A stretch of DNA of 64,000 nucleotides from Rhizobium sp. BT03 (GCF_030053155.1 NZ_CP125640.1:2418001-2482000), one strand, 5' to 3'; positions 43,256 to 53,781 are shown, counted from the first letter of the stretch. The notes: generated by a model from the letters alone, not told the origin. Numbers and translations: made by a program.

Positions 43256-45649
43256 TTACTCGCTGTCACCCCGACCGGACACGATCTCGCGCTTGCCGAC
43301 ATGGTTGGCCGGCCCGACCAGGCCTTCCTTTTCCATGCGCTCGACCAATGAGGCGGCTCTGTTGTAGCCGATGCCGAGGCGGCGCTGGATGTAGGAGGTC
43401 GAGCACTTCTTGTCGCGCATGACGACTTTCACCGCCTGCTCGTAGAGCTCGTTGCCATCCTCGGAGGCCATGGCGCTCTTGTCGAAGACGGCGCCGGCCT
43501 CTTCCTCTTCGGGCTCTTCCTCTTCGTCAGCGGTGACGGTGTCGAGATATTCGGGGCGGCCCTGGGTCTTCAGATGGGCAACGACCTTTTCGACCTCGGC
43601 ATCCGAGACGAAGGGACCGTGGACGCGGGAAATCCGCCCGCCGCCCTGCATATGCAGCATATCGCCCTGGCCGAGCAGCTGCTCGGCGCCCTGCTCACCG
43701 AGGATGGTGCGGCTATCGATCTTCGAGGTCACCTGGAAGGAGATGCGGGTCGGGAAGTTCGCCTTGATCGTGCCGGTGATGACGTCGACCGACGGACGCT
43801 GCGTCGCCATGATCAGATGGATGCCGGCGGCACGCGCCATCTGCGCCAGACGCTGGATCGCGCCTTCGATCTCCTTGCCGGCGACCATCATCAGGTCGGC
43901 CATTTCGTCGACGATGACGACGATATAGGGCATCGGCGTCAGGTCGAGCGCCTGGTTTTCCTCGATCGGGGCGCCGGTGCCCTTGTCGAAGCCGACCTGG
44001 ACCATGACATGAATGGTCTCGCCCTTGTCGCGGGCCTGCGCCACGCGGTCGTTGTAACCGTCGATATTGCGCACGCCGAGGCGCGACATCTTGCGGTAAC
44101 GCTCCTCCATCTCGCGCACCGCCCATTTCAGCGCCATCACCGCCTTCTTCGGATCGGTGACGACGGGCGTCAGGAGATGCGGGATGCCGTCATAGACGGA
44201 GAGCTCGAGCATCTTCGGATCGACCATGATCAGTCGGCACTGTTCCGGCGTCATGCGGTAGAGCAGCGACAGGATCATCGTGTTGATGGCCACCGACTTG
44301 CCGGAGCCGGTGGTGCCGGCGACGAGCAGATGCGGCATCTTGGCGAGCTCGGCAATAACCGGCTCGCCGCCAATGGTCTTGCCGAGGCCGAGCGCCAGCT
44401 TATAGCCGCTCTTCTCGAAATCCTGGCTCTCGATCATCTCACGGAAATAGACGGTTTCACGGGTGACGTTCGGCAGTTCGATGCCGATGACGTTGCGGCC
44501 GGGCACGACGGCGACACGGGCCGACAGCGCCGACATCGAGCGGGCGATATCGTCGGCCAGGCCGATGACGCGCGACGATTTCACGCCCGGCGCCGGCTCG
44601 AATTCATAAAGGGTGACGACCGGGCCGGGGCGGACATGGATGATCTCGCCCTTGATGCCGAAATCCTCGAGCACACTTTCCAGAAGCCCGGCATTCTGCT
44701 CCAGCGTCTCCTGCGACATGATCTCGCCGAGCCGTTCCGGCGGCTCCTGCAGCAGGGCACGCGGCGGGAATTCATAACCGGAGGCGTCGATCCTTTCCGG
44801 CCTTGCCGCCAGGCGCGGCGACGGCAGAACCGCGGCGACAGGCGGCGTGCGCTGGGGCACCGGGGCGGCCTGAGGGGCTGGGGCGACATGAAGAGCGGGC
44901 GTCACGTGAAGAGCAGGCGCCGCCTGAGGCGCGGGCGCAATCGGCGAGGTCGGTACAGGCGGAGGGGCCGGCACAACAGGGATCTCGACGGGCAGGCGCC
45001 TCGGCCGTTCCAGGGATATGGCGGCCGGAGGGCGCGGGGCGGGCTTTGCGGGGGTCGCAGCGGCCGGCGGAACCGGGCGGGAGGCGATGGGAACGGGAGG
45101 CCGGCCGGGGCGCCATTCCATGATGCGGAACAGCGACGTGATCGATTCGGGCGCAGTCTCGGCCTTGGGGAACGAGATCACGGCAGGCGCGCGAACCGGT
45201 TCGGCCTCTTCGAAGGCCATGACTTCCCAGAAGGCGAAATCGGAAATGGAGGAAAGCTCGGCGGTGGCGCGGAAAGCAGGCGCGGCCGGCTCGTCGGGAA
45301 CGGGTGACGGCTGCAGTTCGATCCTGTCAGGTGCTGCGGGAAGTTCGTCCGGCTCCGGCAGATAGATATCGAAGGGCACATCGACGGCGACCGGCTCGAT
45401 CCGTATCGCCTGCTGTTCAATCTGCGAATCATCGCGGACGGGTTCTTCCGGCGCGCGGCGCCTGCTGATCAGCGTTTCCGGCGTGCGGGTGAAACGGACG
45501 TTCGGCGCGAGGGAAAAATTGCTCTGCCAGATCGGCGCCGCCGGCTTTTCTCCCGGCTCTACCGCCGGAAGTTCCGTTTCAATCCCGCTGGAAAAGTCCC
45601 CGGCGTCCGTCAAATTGGTTCTGGGAAAACGCATGCGTCCGCTACTCAC
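43256..45649 (-). CDS. ftsK: FtsK/SpoIIIE-type DNA translocase without N-terminal membrane domain
   Basis: A 797-residue protein. Residues 1-310 are Pro/Ala/Glu-rich and show no transmembrane helix. The alpha domain follows ([20 protein letters not shown]), then the RecA-like motor with Walker [11 protein letters not shown] near residue 447 and Walker [13 protein letters not shown]. An acidic linker ([11 protein letters not shown]) and the gamma winged helix ([20 protein letters not shown]) close the protein. The start is a GTG at 45649, or ATG at 45634. Only 158 bases separate it from polA, so a lost membrane domain cannot be hiding upstream. It is probably a second, untethered FtsK paralogue. 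Confidence 0.9.
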   Translation of the reverse strand: MSSGRMRFPRTNLTDAGDFSSGIETELPAVEPGEKPAAPIWQSNFSLAPNVRFTRTPETLISRRRAPEEPVRDDSQIEQQAIRIEPVAVDVPFDIYLPEPDELPAAPDRIELQPSPVPDEPAAPAFRATAELSSISDFAFWEVMAFEEAEPVRAPAVISFPKAETAPESITSLFRIMEWRPGRPPVPIASRPVPPAAATPAKPAPRPPAAISLERPRRLPVEIPVVPAPPPVPTSPIAPAPQAAPALHVTPALHVAPAPQAAPVPQRTPPVAAVLPSPRLAARPERIDASGYEFPPRALLQEPPERLGEIMSQETLEQNAGLLESVLEDFGIKGEIIHVRPGPVVTLYEFEPAPGVKSSRVIGLADDIARSMSALSARVAVVPGRNVIGIELPNVTRETVYFREMIESQDFEKSGYKLALGLGKTIGGEPVIAELAKMPHLLVAGTTGSGKSVAINTMILSLLYRMTPEQCRLIMVDPKMLELSVYDGIPHLLTPVVTDPKKAVMALKWAVREMEERYRKMSRLGVRNIDGYNDRVAQARDKGETIHVMVQVGFDKGTGAPIEENQALDLTPMPYIVVIVDEMADLMMVAGKEIEGAIQRLAQMARAAGIHLIMATQRPSVDVITGTIKANFPTRISFQVTSKIDSRTILGEQGAEQLLGQGDMLHMQGGGRISRVHGPFVSDAEVEKVVAHLKTQGRPEYLDTVTADEEEEPEEEEAGAVFDKSAMASEDGNELYEQAVKVVMRDKKCSTSYIQRRLGIGYNRAASLVERMEKEGLVGPANHVGKREIVSGRGDSE

Positions 45650-45807
45650 TCATGCCTAACAAATTACGACCCTACCGGGATAGAAAAGGAAGGTTAATAA
45701 GTTCCTTCCCGCCGTATCGTTCCGATACGGCTCCCTCCGCTAAACCGCTGCGATTTCAGTGAGTTGAATTAAACGGAAAAATCTTTGCCGATTTTGTGGA
45801 GACGGGG

Positions 45808-48807
45808 CTAATGCGCCTCGTCCCAATTGCTGGCAGCGCGCGCATCGACCCTCAGCGGCACGCGCATTTCGAGCGCCGGCATGGTGGCGTTTTCCATGAC
45901 CGAGACGATGATGGGCATCGCCTTTTCGACGTCCTCGTTCTCGACCTCGAAAATGAGCTCGTCATGCACCTGCAGCAGCATGCGGACGCGCTCGGCAAGG
46001 CCGGCTTCGGCGAGCGCCGGCTCCATCCTGATCATCGCCCGGCGGATGACGTCGGCGGCCGACCCCTGGATCGGCGCGTTGATCGCGGCGCGCTCGTTGA
46101 AGGCGCGCACCGACGGGTTGGAAGAGCGGATTTCGGGGTAGTTGATTCGCCGGCCAAAGATGGTTTCGACATAGCCCTTGTCGCGCGCCATGGCCTTGCG
46201 GCTTTCCATATAGTCGCGGATTCCGGGGAAACGCTCGAAATACTTCTTGATGTAGTCGCCGGCTTCCGAACGCTCGATCGACAGCTGGTTGGCAAGGCCG
46301 AAGGCCGAGATGCCGTAGATGATGCCGAAATTGATCGCCTTGGCGCGGCGGCGCACCTCGCCCGGCATGCCTTCGACGGGCACGCCGAACATTTCCGACG
46401 CGGTCATGGCATGGATGTCGACGCCATCCTCGAAGGCCTTGGTCAGCTGCGGGATCTCGGCCACATGGGCAAGCACGCGCAGTTCGATCTGGCTGTAGTC
46501 GGCGGAGATCAGCTTGTGGCCCGGCGTCGAGATGAAGGCGGTGCGGATCTTGCGGCCTTCGGCGGTGCGCACCGGAATGTTCTGCAGGTTCGGCTCGGAG
46601 GAGGACAGGCGTCCGGTCGTCGTCGATGCCAGCGAATAGGAAGTATGGACCCGCTTGGTCTCCGCGTGCACATAGCCGGGGAGCGCGTCGGTGTAGGTCG
46701 ATTTCAGCTTGGTGAGCTGGCGCCAGTCGACGATCTTGCGCGGCAGCTCGAACCCGGCGGCGGCGAGATCCTCGAGTACCTGCGCGGAGGTGGACCATTG
46801 GCCGGTCTTCGTCTTGCTGCCGCCGGCAAGGCCCATCTTGCCGAACAGGATATCGCCGAGCTGCTTCGGCGAGCCGATATTGAACCGCTCGCCGGCCAGC
46901 ACATAGATCTCGTCTTCCAGGCGCGCGGCACCCTGGGCCAGCTCACCGGACAGGCGCGACAGGATCTGCCGGTCGACGGTGATCCCCCGCGCTTCCATGC
47001 GCGCCAGCACCGGCAGCAGCGGCCGCTCCAGCCGTTCATAGACGCTGGTCAGCCCTGCCGCCGCCAGCCGCGGCTTCAGCACCAGCCAGAGCCGCAGCGT
47101 CACGTCGGCATCTTCGGCGGCATAATGGGTGGCGCGGTCGATATCGACGAGATCGAAGGTGACGTTCGCCTTGCCGCTGCCCGCCACATCCTTGTAGGGG
47201 ATCGGCGTATGGCCAAGAAATTTTTCCGAGAGCGGGTCCATGCCATGGGCGCCGGTGCCGGCGTCGAGCACGTAGGAGATCAGCATCGTGTCGTCGAAAC
47301 TCCTGGTCTCGATGCCGTAGCGCTGCATCAGCAGGTAGTCGTATTTGAGGTTCTGCGCGACCTTGAGAACCGCGCCGTCCTCCAGCAGGGCCTTCAGCCG
47401 CGGCAAGGCATCGCGCATGGGGATCTGGTTGTCGGCAAGGCCGCCGCCGAGCAGATCGCCGACGCCGTTCTTGTGGGCGAGCGGTATATAGGCGGCGCGG
47501 ATCTTCGTGCCGGTGGGATCGGCCGTATTGTCGGCGATCGCCAGCGAGAAGCCGACAAGCTCGGCCTGCATCGCATCCAGCGACGTCGTCTCTGTGTCGA
47601 AAGCAACGAGGCCGGTATCGCGTGCATCGGCGATCCACCGGTCGAGCGTGGCGAGATCCCGGATCGTCACATAGGCCGAATGATCGAAGGGCAGCGTCGC
47701 AAAGGCTTCGGCCCGCGCCTTGGCCAGATCGGCGGGCGAAAAGGCGCCTTCGACTGAAGCCTTGGCCTTCGCGCGCGGCGGCACCGGCACCGATTCGCCC
47801 GAGACCTCGGGGATGCCGCCGGCAACAGGGGCCGGTTCGGCCGCGTCGAGATCGGGGCCATGGGCAGCCTTGCCCCATTCGATGTTGACGATCGCCGGTT
47901 CGATGGCGTTGGCATCGCAATCGCAGACTTCGGCGACGCGACGCGTCAGCGTCGTGAATTCCATCGTCTTCAGGAAGCCGATCAGCTTCGGGCCGTTCTG
48001 CGGCTCCAGCACCAGCGCGTCGAGATCGAGGTCGAGCGGCACATCGGTGCGCAGCCGCACGAGGTCGCGCGAGAGCCTGGCCATATCGATATTGGCAAGG
48101 ATCGTCTCGCGACGCTTGACCTGCTTGATCTCGGTGGCGCGGTCGAGCAGCGTGTCGAGATCGCCGTATTCCTCGAGCAGCTGGGCGGCGGTCTTCGGGC
48201 CGATGCCGGGAATGCCGGGAACATTGTCGACGGAATCGCCGGTCATCGCCTGCAGGTCGATCATCTTTTCCGGCGGCACGCCCCATTTCTCGATGACATC
48301 GGGAATGCCGATCTGCTTGTCCTTCATGCTGTCATACATATGGACATTCGGGCTGACGAGCTGCATCAGGTCCTTGTCCGATGAGACGATGGTGACATCG
48401 GCGCCCGATGCCTCGGCCAGGCGGGCATAGGTGGCGATGATATCGTCGGCCTCGAAACCTTCGGTCTCGATGCAGGGCAGGTTGAAGGCGCGGGTCGCCT
48501 CGCGGATCAGGCCGAACTGGGGAACGAGCTCTTCCGGCGGGGCGGAGCGGTTCGCCTTATAGGCGTCGTAGAGATCCTTGCGGAATGTCTTGGCGGAATA
48601 ATCGAAGATGACGGCAAGATGTGTCGGGGTCACGCCGACATCGGTGTTGCGCGCATCCCTCAACAGCTTCCACAGCATGTTGCAGAAACCGGAAACGGCG
48701 CCGATCGGCAGGCCGTCGGTCTTGCGGGTCAGCGGTGGCAGTGCATGAAACGCCCGGAAGATGAAACCGGAACCGTCGACTAGGAAGAGGTGATCGCCTT
48801 TTTTCAT
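45808..48807 (-). CDS. polA: DNA polymerase I
   Basis: A 999-residue three-domain enzyme for Okazaki fragment processing and repair. The 5'-3' exonuclease domain is at the N-terminus (LFLVDGSGFIFRAFHALPPL). The 3'-5' exonuclease domain keeps its acidic residues (VAFDTETTSLD near residue 405), so proofreading is likely active. The polymerase domain has motif A DYSQIELRVLAH near 770, motif B RRAKAINFGIIYG and motif C QVHDELIFEV near 949. Length is slightly above E. coli Pol I (928). It lies upstream of the ftsK paralogue on the same strand and is divergent from an sRNA gene. Confidence 0.97.
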   Translation of the reverse strand: MKKGDHLFLVDGSGFIFRAFHALPPLTRKTDGLPIGAVSGFCNMLWKLLRDARNTDVGVTPTHLAVIFDYSAKTFRKDLYDAYKANRSAPPEELVPQFGLIREATRAFNLPCIETEGFEADDIIATYARLAEASGADVTIVSSDKDLMQLVSPNVHMYDSMKDKQIGIPDVIEKWGVPPEKMIDLQAMTGDSVDNVPGIPGIGPKTAAQLLEEYGDLDTLLDRATEIKQVKRRETILANIDMARLSRDLVRLRTDVPLDLDLDALVLEPQNGPKLIGFLKTMEFTTLTRRVAEVCDCDANAIEPAIVNIEWGKAAHGPDLDAAEPAPVAGGIPEVSGESVPVPPRAKAKASVEGAFSPADLAKARAEAFATLPFDHSAYVTIRDLATLDRWIADARDTGLVAFDTETTSLDAMQAELVGFSLAIADNTADPTGTKIRAAYIPLAHKNGVGDLLGGGLADNQIPMRDALPRLKALLEDGAVLKVAQNLKYDYLLMQRYGIETRSFDDTMLISYVLDAGTGAHGMDPLSEKFLGHTPIPYKDVAGSGKANVTFDLVDIDRATHYAAEDADVTLRLWLVLKPRLAAAGLTSVYERLERPLLPVLARMEARGITVDRQILSRLSGELAQGAARLEDEIYVLAGERFNIGSPKQLGDILFGKMGLAGGSKTKTGQWSTSAQVLEDLAAAGFELPRKIVDWRQLTKLKSTYTDALPGYVHAETKRVHTSYSLASTTTGRLSSSEPNLQNIPVRTAEGRKIRTAFISTPGHKLISADYSQIELRVLAHVAEIPQLTKAFEDGVDIHAMTASEMFGVPVEGMPGEVRRRAKAINFGIIYGISAFGLANQLSIERSEAGDYIKKYFERFPGIRDYMESRKAMARDKGYVETIFGRRINYPEIRSSNPSVRAFNERAAINAPIQGSAADVIRRAMIRMEPALAEAGLAERVRMLLQVHDELIFEVENEDVEKAMPIIVSVMENATMPALEMRVPLRVDARAASNWDEAH

Positions 48808-48949
48808 GGGTGCATGGATAGCGCGGGCACGGGACGAGGTCCATATAAAGTTCGGCGGGCGGCGCGGAAGATTCTGCTCACCAAACTGTTACCGATTTGT
48901 AACGATCGCCCTCCCTTGAAAAACCACATTCTCAGGCACAAATCCATGT

Positions 48950-49100
48950 CACCGGCGCTTGATCGCGCCGCGGGTCTGATCACCGGCTTGTCCCCCGCCG
49001 CGTCAGGCTTGGACAAAGGCCTTATCCCCCTCTCCGGGCCTTTGTCCCCACTTTAAGGTCGCCATGGCCAACCTCCAGGCCATGGCGACTTTTGTTTTTC
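48950..49100 (+). ncRNA. small RNA between polA and marR, alpha-r7-like
   Basis: No protein gene explains a very strong plus-strand terminator at 49055-49099. Upstream of it are two further stems: CGGCGC-ttgatc-GCGCCG (48953-48970) and GGACAAAGGCC (49011-49021) with GGCCTTTGTCC (49037-49047). The terminator stem GTCGCCATGGCC / GGCCATGGCGAC is perfect and is followed by TTTTGTTTTT. A weak promoter (CTTGAA at 48915, ACAAAT 17 bases later) would start RNA near 48950, giving about 150 nt. From memory, Sinorhizobium Smr7C (alpha-r7 family) has this neighbourhood, length and three-hairpin form. The 5' end is approximate. Confidence 0.75.
49055..49099 (+). terminator. strong rho-independent terminator of the alpha-r7-like RNA
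   Basis: Perfect 12-bp stem, 49058-49069 with 49078-49089, extendable by three pairs, and an 8-base loop, followed by TTTTGTTTTT. It is one of the strongest terminators in the window. Confidence 0.88.
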
Positions 49101-49198
49101 CAGGCCCTCGAAATTATCGTCGCCCCTCGCATATTTTGAAGTATCGCATGCGATTTGCTGCATTGTCTCCGGGATGGTTTTGAGCCTAACTTGCAATC

Positions 49199-49630
49199 AT
49201 GGGATTTAACCGCATGGATTCGGGAGCTTACCTTGCCAGCCAGCTGGCGAAGGGTTTTGCCCGCTCGCTGCACCAGCGCGCGGTCGGGCTCGGTTTTTCT
49301 CCGGGCCAGTTTCCCATTCTGCTGGAATTATGGGCCGAGGACGGGCTGACCCAGAAACAGCTTCTCGAGCGGGTCGATATCGAACAGGCGACCATGGCCA
49401 ACACGCTGTCGCGCATGGTCCGCGACGGGCTGATCGAGCGCCGGCCGCATCCATCCGACAAGCGCGCGCAACTGCTCTTCCTGACACCGAAGGCCCGCGC
49501 CATGGAGGCCGAGGCGATCGAAACCGCCCGCGAGGCCGACCTTGCGCTGTTTAAAGGTTTTCGGGTTTTCGAGCGCGAGTTGACGCTCGAATATATCCGC
49601 CGGCTTCTGGAAAACGCCAAGGCGCTCTGA
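49199..49630 (+). CDS. MarR family transcriptional regulator
   Basis: A 143-residue regulator, MGFNRMDSGAYLASQLAKGF. The winged helix-turn-helix is LTQKQLLERVDIEQATMANT followed by LSRMVRDGLIERRPHPSDKR, which is the MarR recognition helix and wing with its DxR motif. Flanking helices at both ends form the dimer interface. The ligand and targets are not evident. It sits just after the sRNA terminator and converges with the GGDEF-EAL gene. Confidence 0.9.
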   Translation: MGFNRMDSGAYLASQLAKGFARSLHQRAVGLGFSPGQFPILLELWAEDGLTQKQLLERVDIEQATMANTLSRMVRDGLIERRPHPSDKRAQLLFLTPKARAMEAEAIETAREADLALFKGFRVFERELTLEYIRRLLENAKAL

Positions 49631-49650
49631 GCGGGATCATTCGCCCAAGA

Positions 49651-52035
49651 TTATTCGCTGACGAGGCGTGTGCGCTGTCGCGGCGGCATGCCGGTTCCGG
49701 CCTGCTCCGGCAGGATGCTTGTGCGAACGGCCGGCTTCATGCTCGGCTCGATATCCGGCTTGCCGAGCAACAGGCCCTGCACCTGCGCGCAGCCTTCCTC
49801 GACGACGATCCGGCGCTGCATTTCCGTTTCCACGCCCTCGGTGACGACGGGCATGCCGAGGCTGTGGCCGAGACCGATGATAGCGCGCACGATCGATCGC
49901 GCCGCCGCATCATGCTCCAGCACGCCGGTGAAGCTGCGGTCGACCTTGATTTTGTCGAAGGGAAACGAGCGCAGATTCGACAGCGAGGAGTAGCCGGTGC
50001 CGAAATCGTCCATGACGATGTGCACCCCCAACTTACGCAGGCGCTGCAGCGTTGCAATCACCCGGTCGCGGTCGCGGATCAGGGCTGTCTCGGTGATCTC
50101 AAGCTCCAGCCGATCGGCTGCGAGCCCCGTCTCGGCGAGAATAGCCTCGACCCGTTCGCACAGGTTGGGCAGCATGAACTGCACCGGCGAGACATTGACC
50201 GCAATCCTCAGCGGCTGCGGCCAGCGCGCGGCCTCCCTGCAGGCCTGCTGCAATATCCATTCGCCGAGCTGGACGATCGATCCGCTTTCCTCGGCGATCG
50301 GGATAAAAATGTCGGGCTCGGTCATGCCGTGGCCCGGCCGGTGCCAGCGCATCAAGGCCTCGTAGCCGCCGATCTCGCCGTTCTGCGCGTTGAGGATCGG
50401 CTGATAACTGACATGGAGTTGGTTGCGGATGATCGCGTGGCGCAGGTCGCTTTCGATCTGGCGGCGGTTGCGCGCCGCTTCGTCCATTTCCGCATCGAAG
50501 AAACAGGCCCTGCCGCGGCCATCATGCTTGACGCGGTAGAGCGCGGTATCGGCGTTGTTGCAGAGTTCTTCGGCCGTGCGCCCGTCCCTTGGATAGAGCG
50601 CGATGCCGAGGCTGACGCCGACGGCCGTGGGGTCACGGGCCGTGTCCATTTCGGCCGCGAATTCGTCGATGATATCATCCGCAAGCTTTTGCGCCGATGC
50701 CGGCTGCTGCCCGGCGGACTGGATGATGGCGAATTCGTCGCCGCCGAGCCGGGCGATCGTATCGCTCTCACCGGCCACCCGGCGCAGGATAGCGGCAACC
50801 TTGCGGAGAATGCGGTCGCCTTCGGCGTGGCCGAAAATATCATTGACGGCCTTGAACCGGTCGAGGTCGAGACAGAACAGCGCAACCTCGGTGTTCTTGC
50901 GTTCCGCCACCTGCAGCGCCTGCCGGATGCGTGTGTCGAACAGCGACCTGTTCGGCAGATCGGTGAGCACGTCGTGATGGGCGAGATGCTCGATCATCTC
51001 CTCGGCCTGCTTGCGCTCGGTGAGATCGCGCACCGCCAGCACCTCGCAATTGCGGCCGCGATAAACGATCCTGCTGGAGTTTGCTTCCACGGCAATCTCT
51101 CTGCCGGCGCGGGTGTTCAGCAGCGTCTCGCCCGGCCTGTTCTCCCGGGATCCCTGAACGACCGTCAGCACATCCGAGGGCGCCTTGCCCGAGAGATCGG
51201 CAAGCTTCCAGCCCGACAAGGCCTGGAACCGCTCGTTGACATCGATGATCCGGCCCTCGCGCAGGATCAGCAGCCCCTCCTGCGAGGCATTGGCAAGTCC
51301 GCGCAGATCGGTCAGATGGCTTTGGACGAAGACCACGGCAAGGACGACCAGGATAAGAGCCGTTGCCGCCACCACGACGATCGCGGCGAGCACCCTGGTG
51401 TCGAGCACCAATGTGGGAACCTCCTTGCCGGGGTCCGGCACGAGGGTAATGCTGCCCATCGAGATGAAGTGAAGGGTGCAGATGGCGAGGACGAAGACCA
51501 GCGATGAGCTGAAGAGACGCCTCATGCCTTTCAGATTGAAAAAGATATGGAAGGCGGCGCTCGACAGAAGCATTCCGGCGACGACCGCCGTCAGTGTCAT
51601 GACGGGATCGTAGAGGATGACCGCCTGTGTTTCGATCGCCTGCATGCCGGTCAGGTGCATGGAGGCGATGCCGAGCGCCATCAGGACTCCGCCGCGGATA
51701 CGGGAAAACCGTCCGTCACGTTGCGAGGCGGCGAAGATCGCCACCCATGAGCCCGCGACCGACAGCAAAAAGGAAAGCAGCGTCAGGTCGAGCGCGTAGC
51801 TGATCGGCGTGCCGCCATCATAAGCAAGCATGGCGATGAAATGCGTTGCCCATACGCCGGTGCCGAAAGCAAAGCCCGACGCGCCGATCCAGAGCTTGCG
51901 CTGCCCGGCGTCGCACTCCTGGGCCCGGGAAAGCAGCAGCATCGCCGCCATGGCGCCAACCAGGCAGACCGCGGCCGCTACAATGACCAGGCGCCAGTCG
52001 TGATTGTCGCGAATACATGCAATGACCGAAAACAT
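49651..52035 (-). CDS. MHYT-PAS-GGDEF-EAL cyclic-di-GMP signalling protein
   Basis: A 794-residue membrane protein. Seven hydrophobic segments in the first 250 residues form an MHYT sensor, with the repeated motifs THFIAM, MHLTGM and LHFISM that are thought to bind copper and sense a diatomic gas. A PAS-like segment follows (LRGLANASQEGLLILREGRI). The cyclase domain has an intact active site (ARLGGDEFAI near residue 430) and the phosphodiesterase domain an intact GYEALMRW near 560 plus DDFGTGYSSL. Both activities could therefore be present. No partner gene is adjacent. Confidence 0.93.
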   Translation of the reverse strand: MFSVIACIRDNHDWRLVIVAAAVCLVGAMAAMLLLSRAQECDAGQRKLWIGASGFAFGTGVWATHFIAMLAYDGGTPISYALDLTLLSFLLSVAGSWVAIFAASQRDGRFSRIRGGVLMALGIASMHLTGMQAIETQAVILYDPVMTLTAVVAGMLLSSAAFHIFFNLKGMRRLFSSSLVFVLAICTLHFISMGSITLVPDPGKEVPTLVLDTRVLAAIVVVAATALILVVLAVVFVQSHLTDLRGLANASQEGLLILREGRIIDVNERFQALSGWKLADLSGKAPSDVLTVVQGSRENRPGETLLNTRAGREIAVEANSSRIVYRGRNCEVLAVRDLTERKQAEEMIEHLAHHDVLTDLPNRSLFDTRIRQALQVAERKNTEVALFCLDLDRFKAVNDIFGHAEGDRILRKVAAILRRVAGESDTIARLGGDEFAIIQSAGQQPASAQKLADDIIDEFAAEMDTARDPTAVGVSLGIALYPRDGRTAEELCNNADTALYRVKHDGRGRACFFDAEMDEAARNRRQIESDLRHAIIRNQLHVSYQPILNAQNGEIGGYEALMRWHRPGHGMTEPDIFIPIAEESGSIVQLGEWILQQACREAARWPQPLRIAVNVSPVQFMLPNLCERVEAILAETGLAADRLELEITETALIRDRDRVIATLQRLRKLGVHIVMDDFGTGYSSLSNLRSFPFDKIKVDRSFTGVLEHDAAARSIVRAIIGLGHSLGMPVVTEGVETEMQRRIVVEEGCAQVQGLLLGKPDIEPSMKPAVRTSILPEQAGTGMPPRQRTRLVSE

Positions 52036-52261
52036 CTGCGCGCGCCCCCCGAACAGCTGATTTTCGGCCGATGCTATTTAGGTTGTGCTAATTAACTGTA
52101 AATTGAATTAGATTTTTCTTTATTATCATGAGGCGCCCCTCCACGAGACTCCATCCATGTCGTTTCCGCCGCTTTGCACCCTGCTGATTTTTGCTTTTTC
52201 CGCCTCGCCTGCTTTCCTGGATTGGTCTATCGTCCCGCCAAATTTCGAAAAGGAGTCGAAA

Positions 52262-53650
52262 ATGGCCGACATACAACCGGTTCTTTCGCGTGCGGACCAG
52301 AATCTTTCATCGAGCCTCGAAAAGCTGTTCGAACTGCTGCGCATCCAGTCGATTTCCACCGATCCCGCCTACAAAGCCGAATGCCGCAAGGCTGCCGAAT
52401 GGCTCGTCAGCTATCTCGAAACGCTCGGCTTCGAAGCCTCCGTTCGCGACACGCCCGGCCATCCGATGGTCGTCGCCCATCATGCCGGCGCGTCCACCGG
52501 CGCGCCGCACGTTCTGTTCTACGGCCATTACGACGTTCAGCCGGTCGACCCGATCGAGCTTTGGGAAAACGATCCCTTCGAGCCGACGATCAAGGATGTC
52601 GGCGACGGCCGCAAGATCCTGACCGGTCGCGGCACCTCCGACGACAAGGGCCAGTTGATGACTTTCCTCGAGGCCTGCCGCGCCTATAAGGAGATCAACG
52701 GCGCGCTTCCCTGCCGCGTCACCATCCTCTTCGAAGGCGAGGAAGAATCCGGCTCGCCGTCGCTGAAGCCCTTCCTCGAAGCCAATGCCGCCGAGCTCAA
52801 GGCTGATTATGCGCTGGTCTGCGATACCGGCATGTGGGACCGCGACACGCCGGCGATCGCCGCCGCGCTGCGCGGCCTTGTCGGGGAGGAAGTCACCGTG
52901 ACGGCCGCCGACCGCGACCTGCATTCCGGTCTCTTCGGGGGCGCTGCGGCCAATCCGATCCACATCCTCGTCGAGGCTCTCGCCGGCCTGCATGACGAGA
53001 CGGGCCGCATCACGCTCGACGGCTTCTACAATGGCGTCGAGGAAACCCCTGAGAACATCAAGGCCTCATGGGAGACGCTCGGGAAGACCGCCGAGACGTT
53101 CCTCGGCGAAGTCGGCCTTTCCATTCCCTCAGGCGAAAAGGGCCGCTCGGTGCTGGAACTCACCTGGGCGCGGCCGACCGCCGAAATCAACGGCATCTGG
53201 GGCGGATATACCGGTGAAGGCTTCAAGACGGTGATCGCCGCCAAGGCTTCGGCGAAGATCTCGTTCCGGCTTGTCGGCACGCAGGATCCGGCCGCCATCC
53301 GCGAGGTCTTCCGCGCCTATATGCGTTCGAAGATTCCGGCCGACTGCTCGGTCGAGTTCCATCCGCATGGCGGCTCGCCGGCGATCCACCTCTCCTATGA
53401 TTCACCGGTTCTGACCAAGGCGAAGGGTGCGCTCTCCGACGAGTGGCCGAAACCCGCCATCGTCATCGGCATGGGCGGGTCGATCCCGATCGTCGGGGAT
53501 TTCCAGAAAATGCTCGGCATGGAATCGCTGCTCGTCGGCTTCGGCCTCAGCGATGACCGCATCCATTCGCCGAACGAGAAATACGAGCTTGTCTCCTACC
53601 ACAAGGGTATCCGCTCCTGGGTGCGGATTCTTCAGGCTCTTGCCGCCTGA
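52262..53650 (+). CDS. M20 family dipeptidase
   Basis: A 462-residue zinc metallopeptidase of the M20A/CNDP-type group. The start MADIQPVLSRADQNLSSSLE at 52262 has AAGGAG upstream; the open frame begins earlier at 52157 with a hydrophobic stretch lacking a ribosome site. Metal ligands are visible in FYGHYDVQPVDP, GRGTSDDKGQ and FEGEEESGSPSL, with a dimerisation-domain motif DLHSGLFGGAAANP. It should cleave dipeptides or related amides in the cytoplasm. A good terminator follows. Confidence 0.9.
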   Translation: MADIQPVLSRADQNLSSSLEKLFELLRIQSISTDPAYKAECRKAAEWLVSYLETLGFEASVRDTPGHPMVVAHHAGASTGAPHVLFYGHYDVQPVDPIELWENDPFEPTIKDVGDGRKILTGRGTSDDKGQLMTFLEACRAYKEINGALPCRVTILFEGEEESGSPSLKPFLEANAAELKADYALVCDTGMWDRDTPAIAAALRGLVGEEVTVTAADRDLHSGLFGGAAANPIHILVEALAGLHDETGRITLDGFYNGVEETPENIKASWETLGKTAETFLGEVGLSIPSGEKGRSVLELTWARPTAEINGIWGGYTGEGFKTVIAAKASAKISFRLVGTQDPAAIREVFRAYMRSKIPADCSVEFHPHGGSPAIHLSYDSPVLTKAKGALSDEWPKPAIVIGMGGSIPIVGDFQKMLGMESLLVGFGLSDDRIHSPNEKYELVSYHKGIRSWVRILQALAA

Positions 53651-53680
53651 ACGAAACGGCGTGCCAGATCGTAGTAACAA

Positions 53681-53704
53681 AAAGGCCGGTTGAAACCGGC
53701 CTTT
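53681..53704 (+). terminator. rho-independent terminator of the dipeptidase gene
   Basis: AAAGGCCGGT (53681-53690) and ACCGGCCTTT (53695-53704) are perfect 10-bp complements with a TGAA loop. It lies 30 bases after the stop codon. The A-rich left and T-rich right flanks make it work in both directions. Confidence 0.82.
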
Positions 53705-53781
53705 CGTCATCCGCTCGCTCAATGCCAGTTCATCCGTGGTCAAGGAGAAGCGGGTATTGCAATGAGACTGCCTCCGAAAGG

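Noticed and set aside
45796..47757. 653-codon open frame opposite polA
   Set aside because: Shadow of polA: composition is His/Asp/Arg/Gly-rich without any motif, and polA on the other strand is certain.
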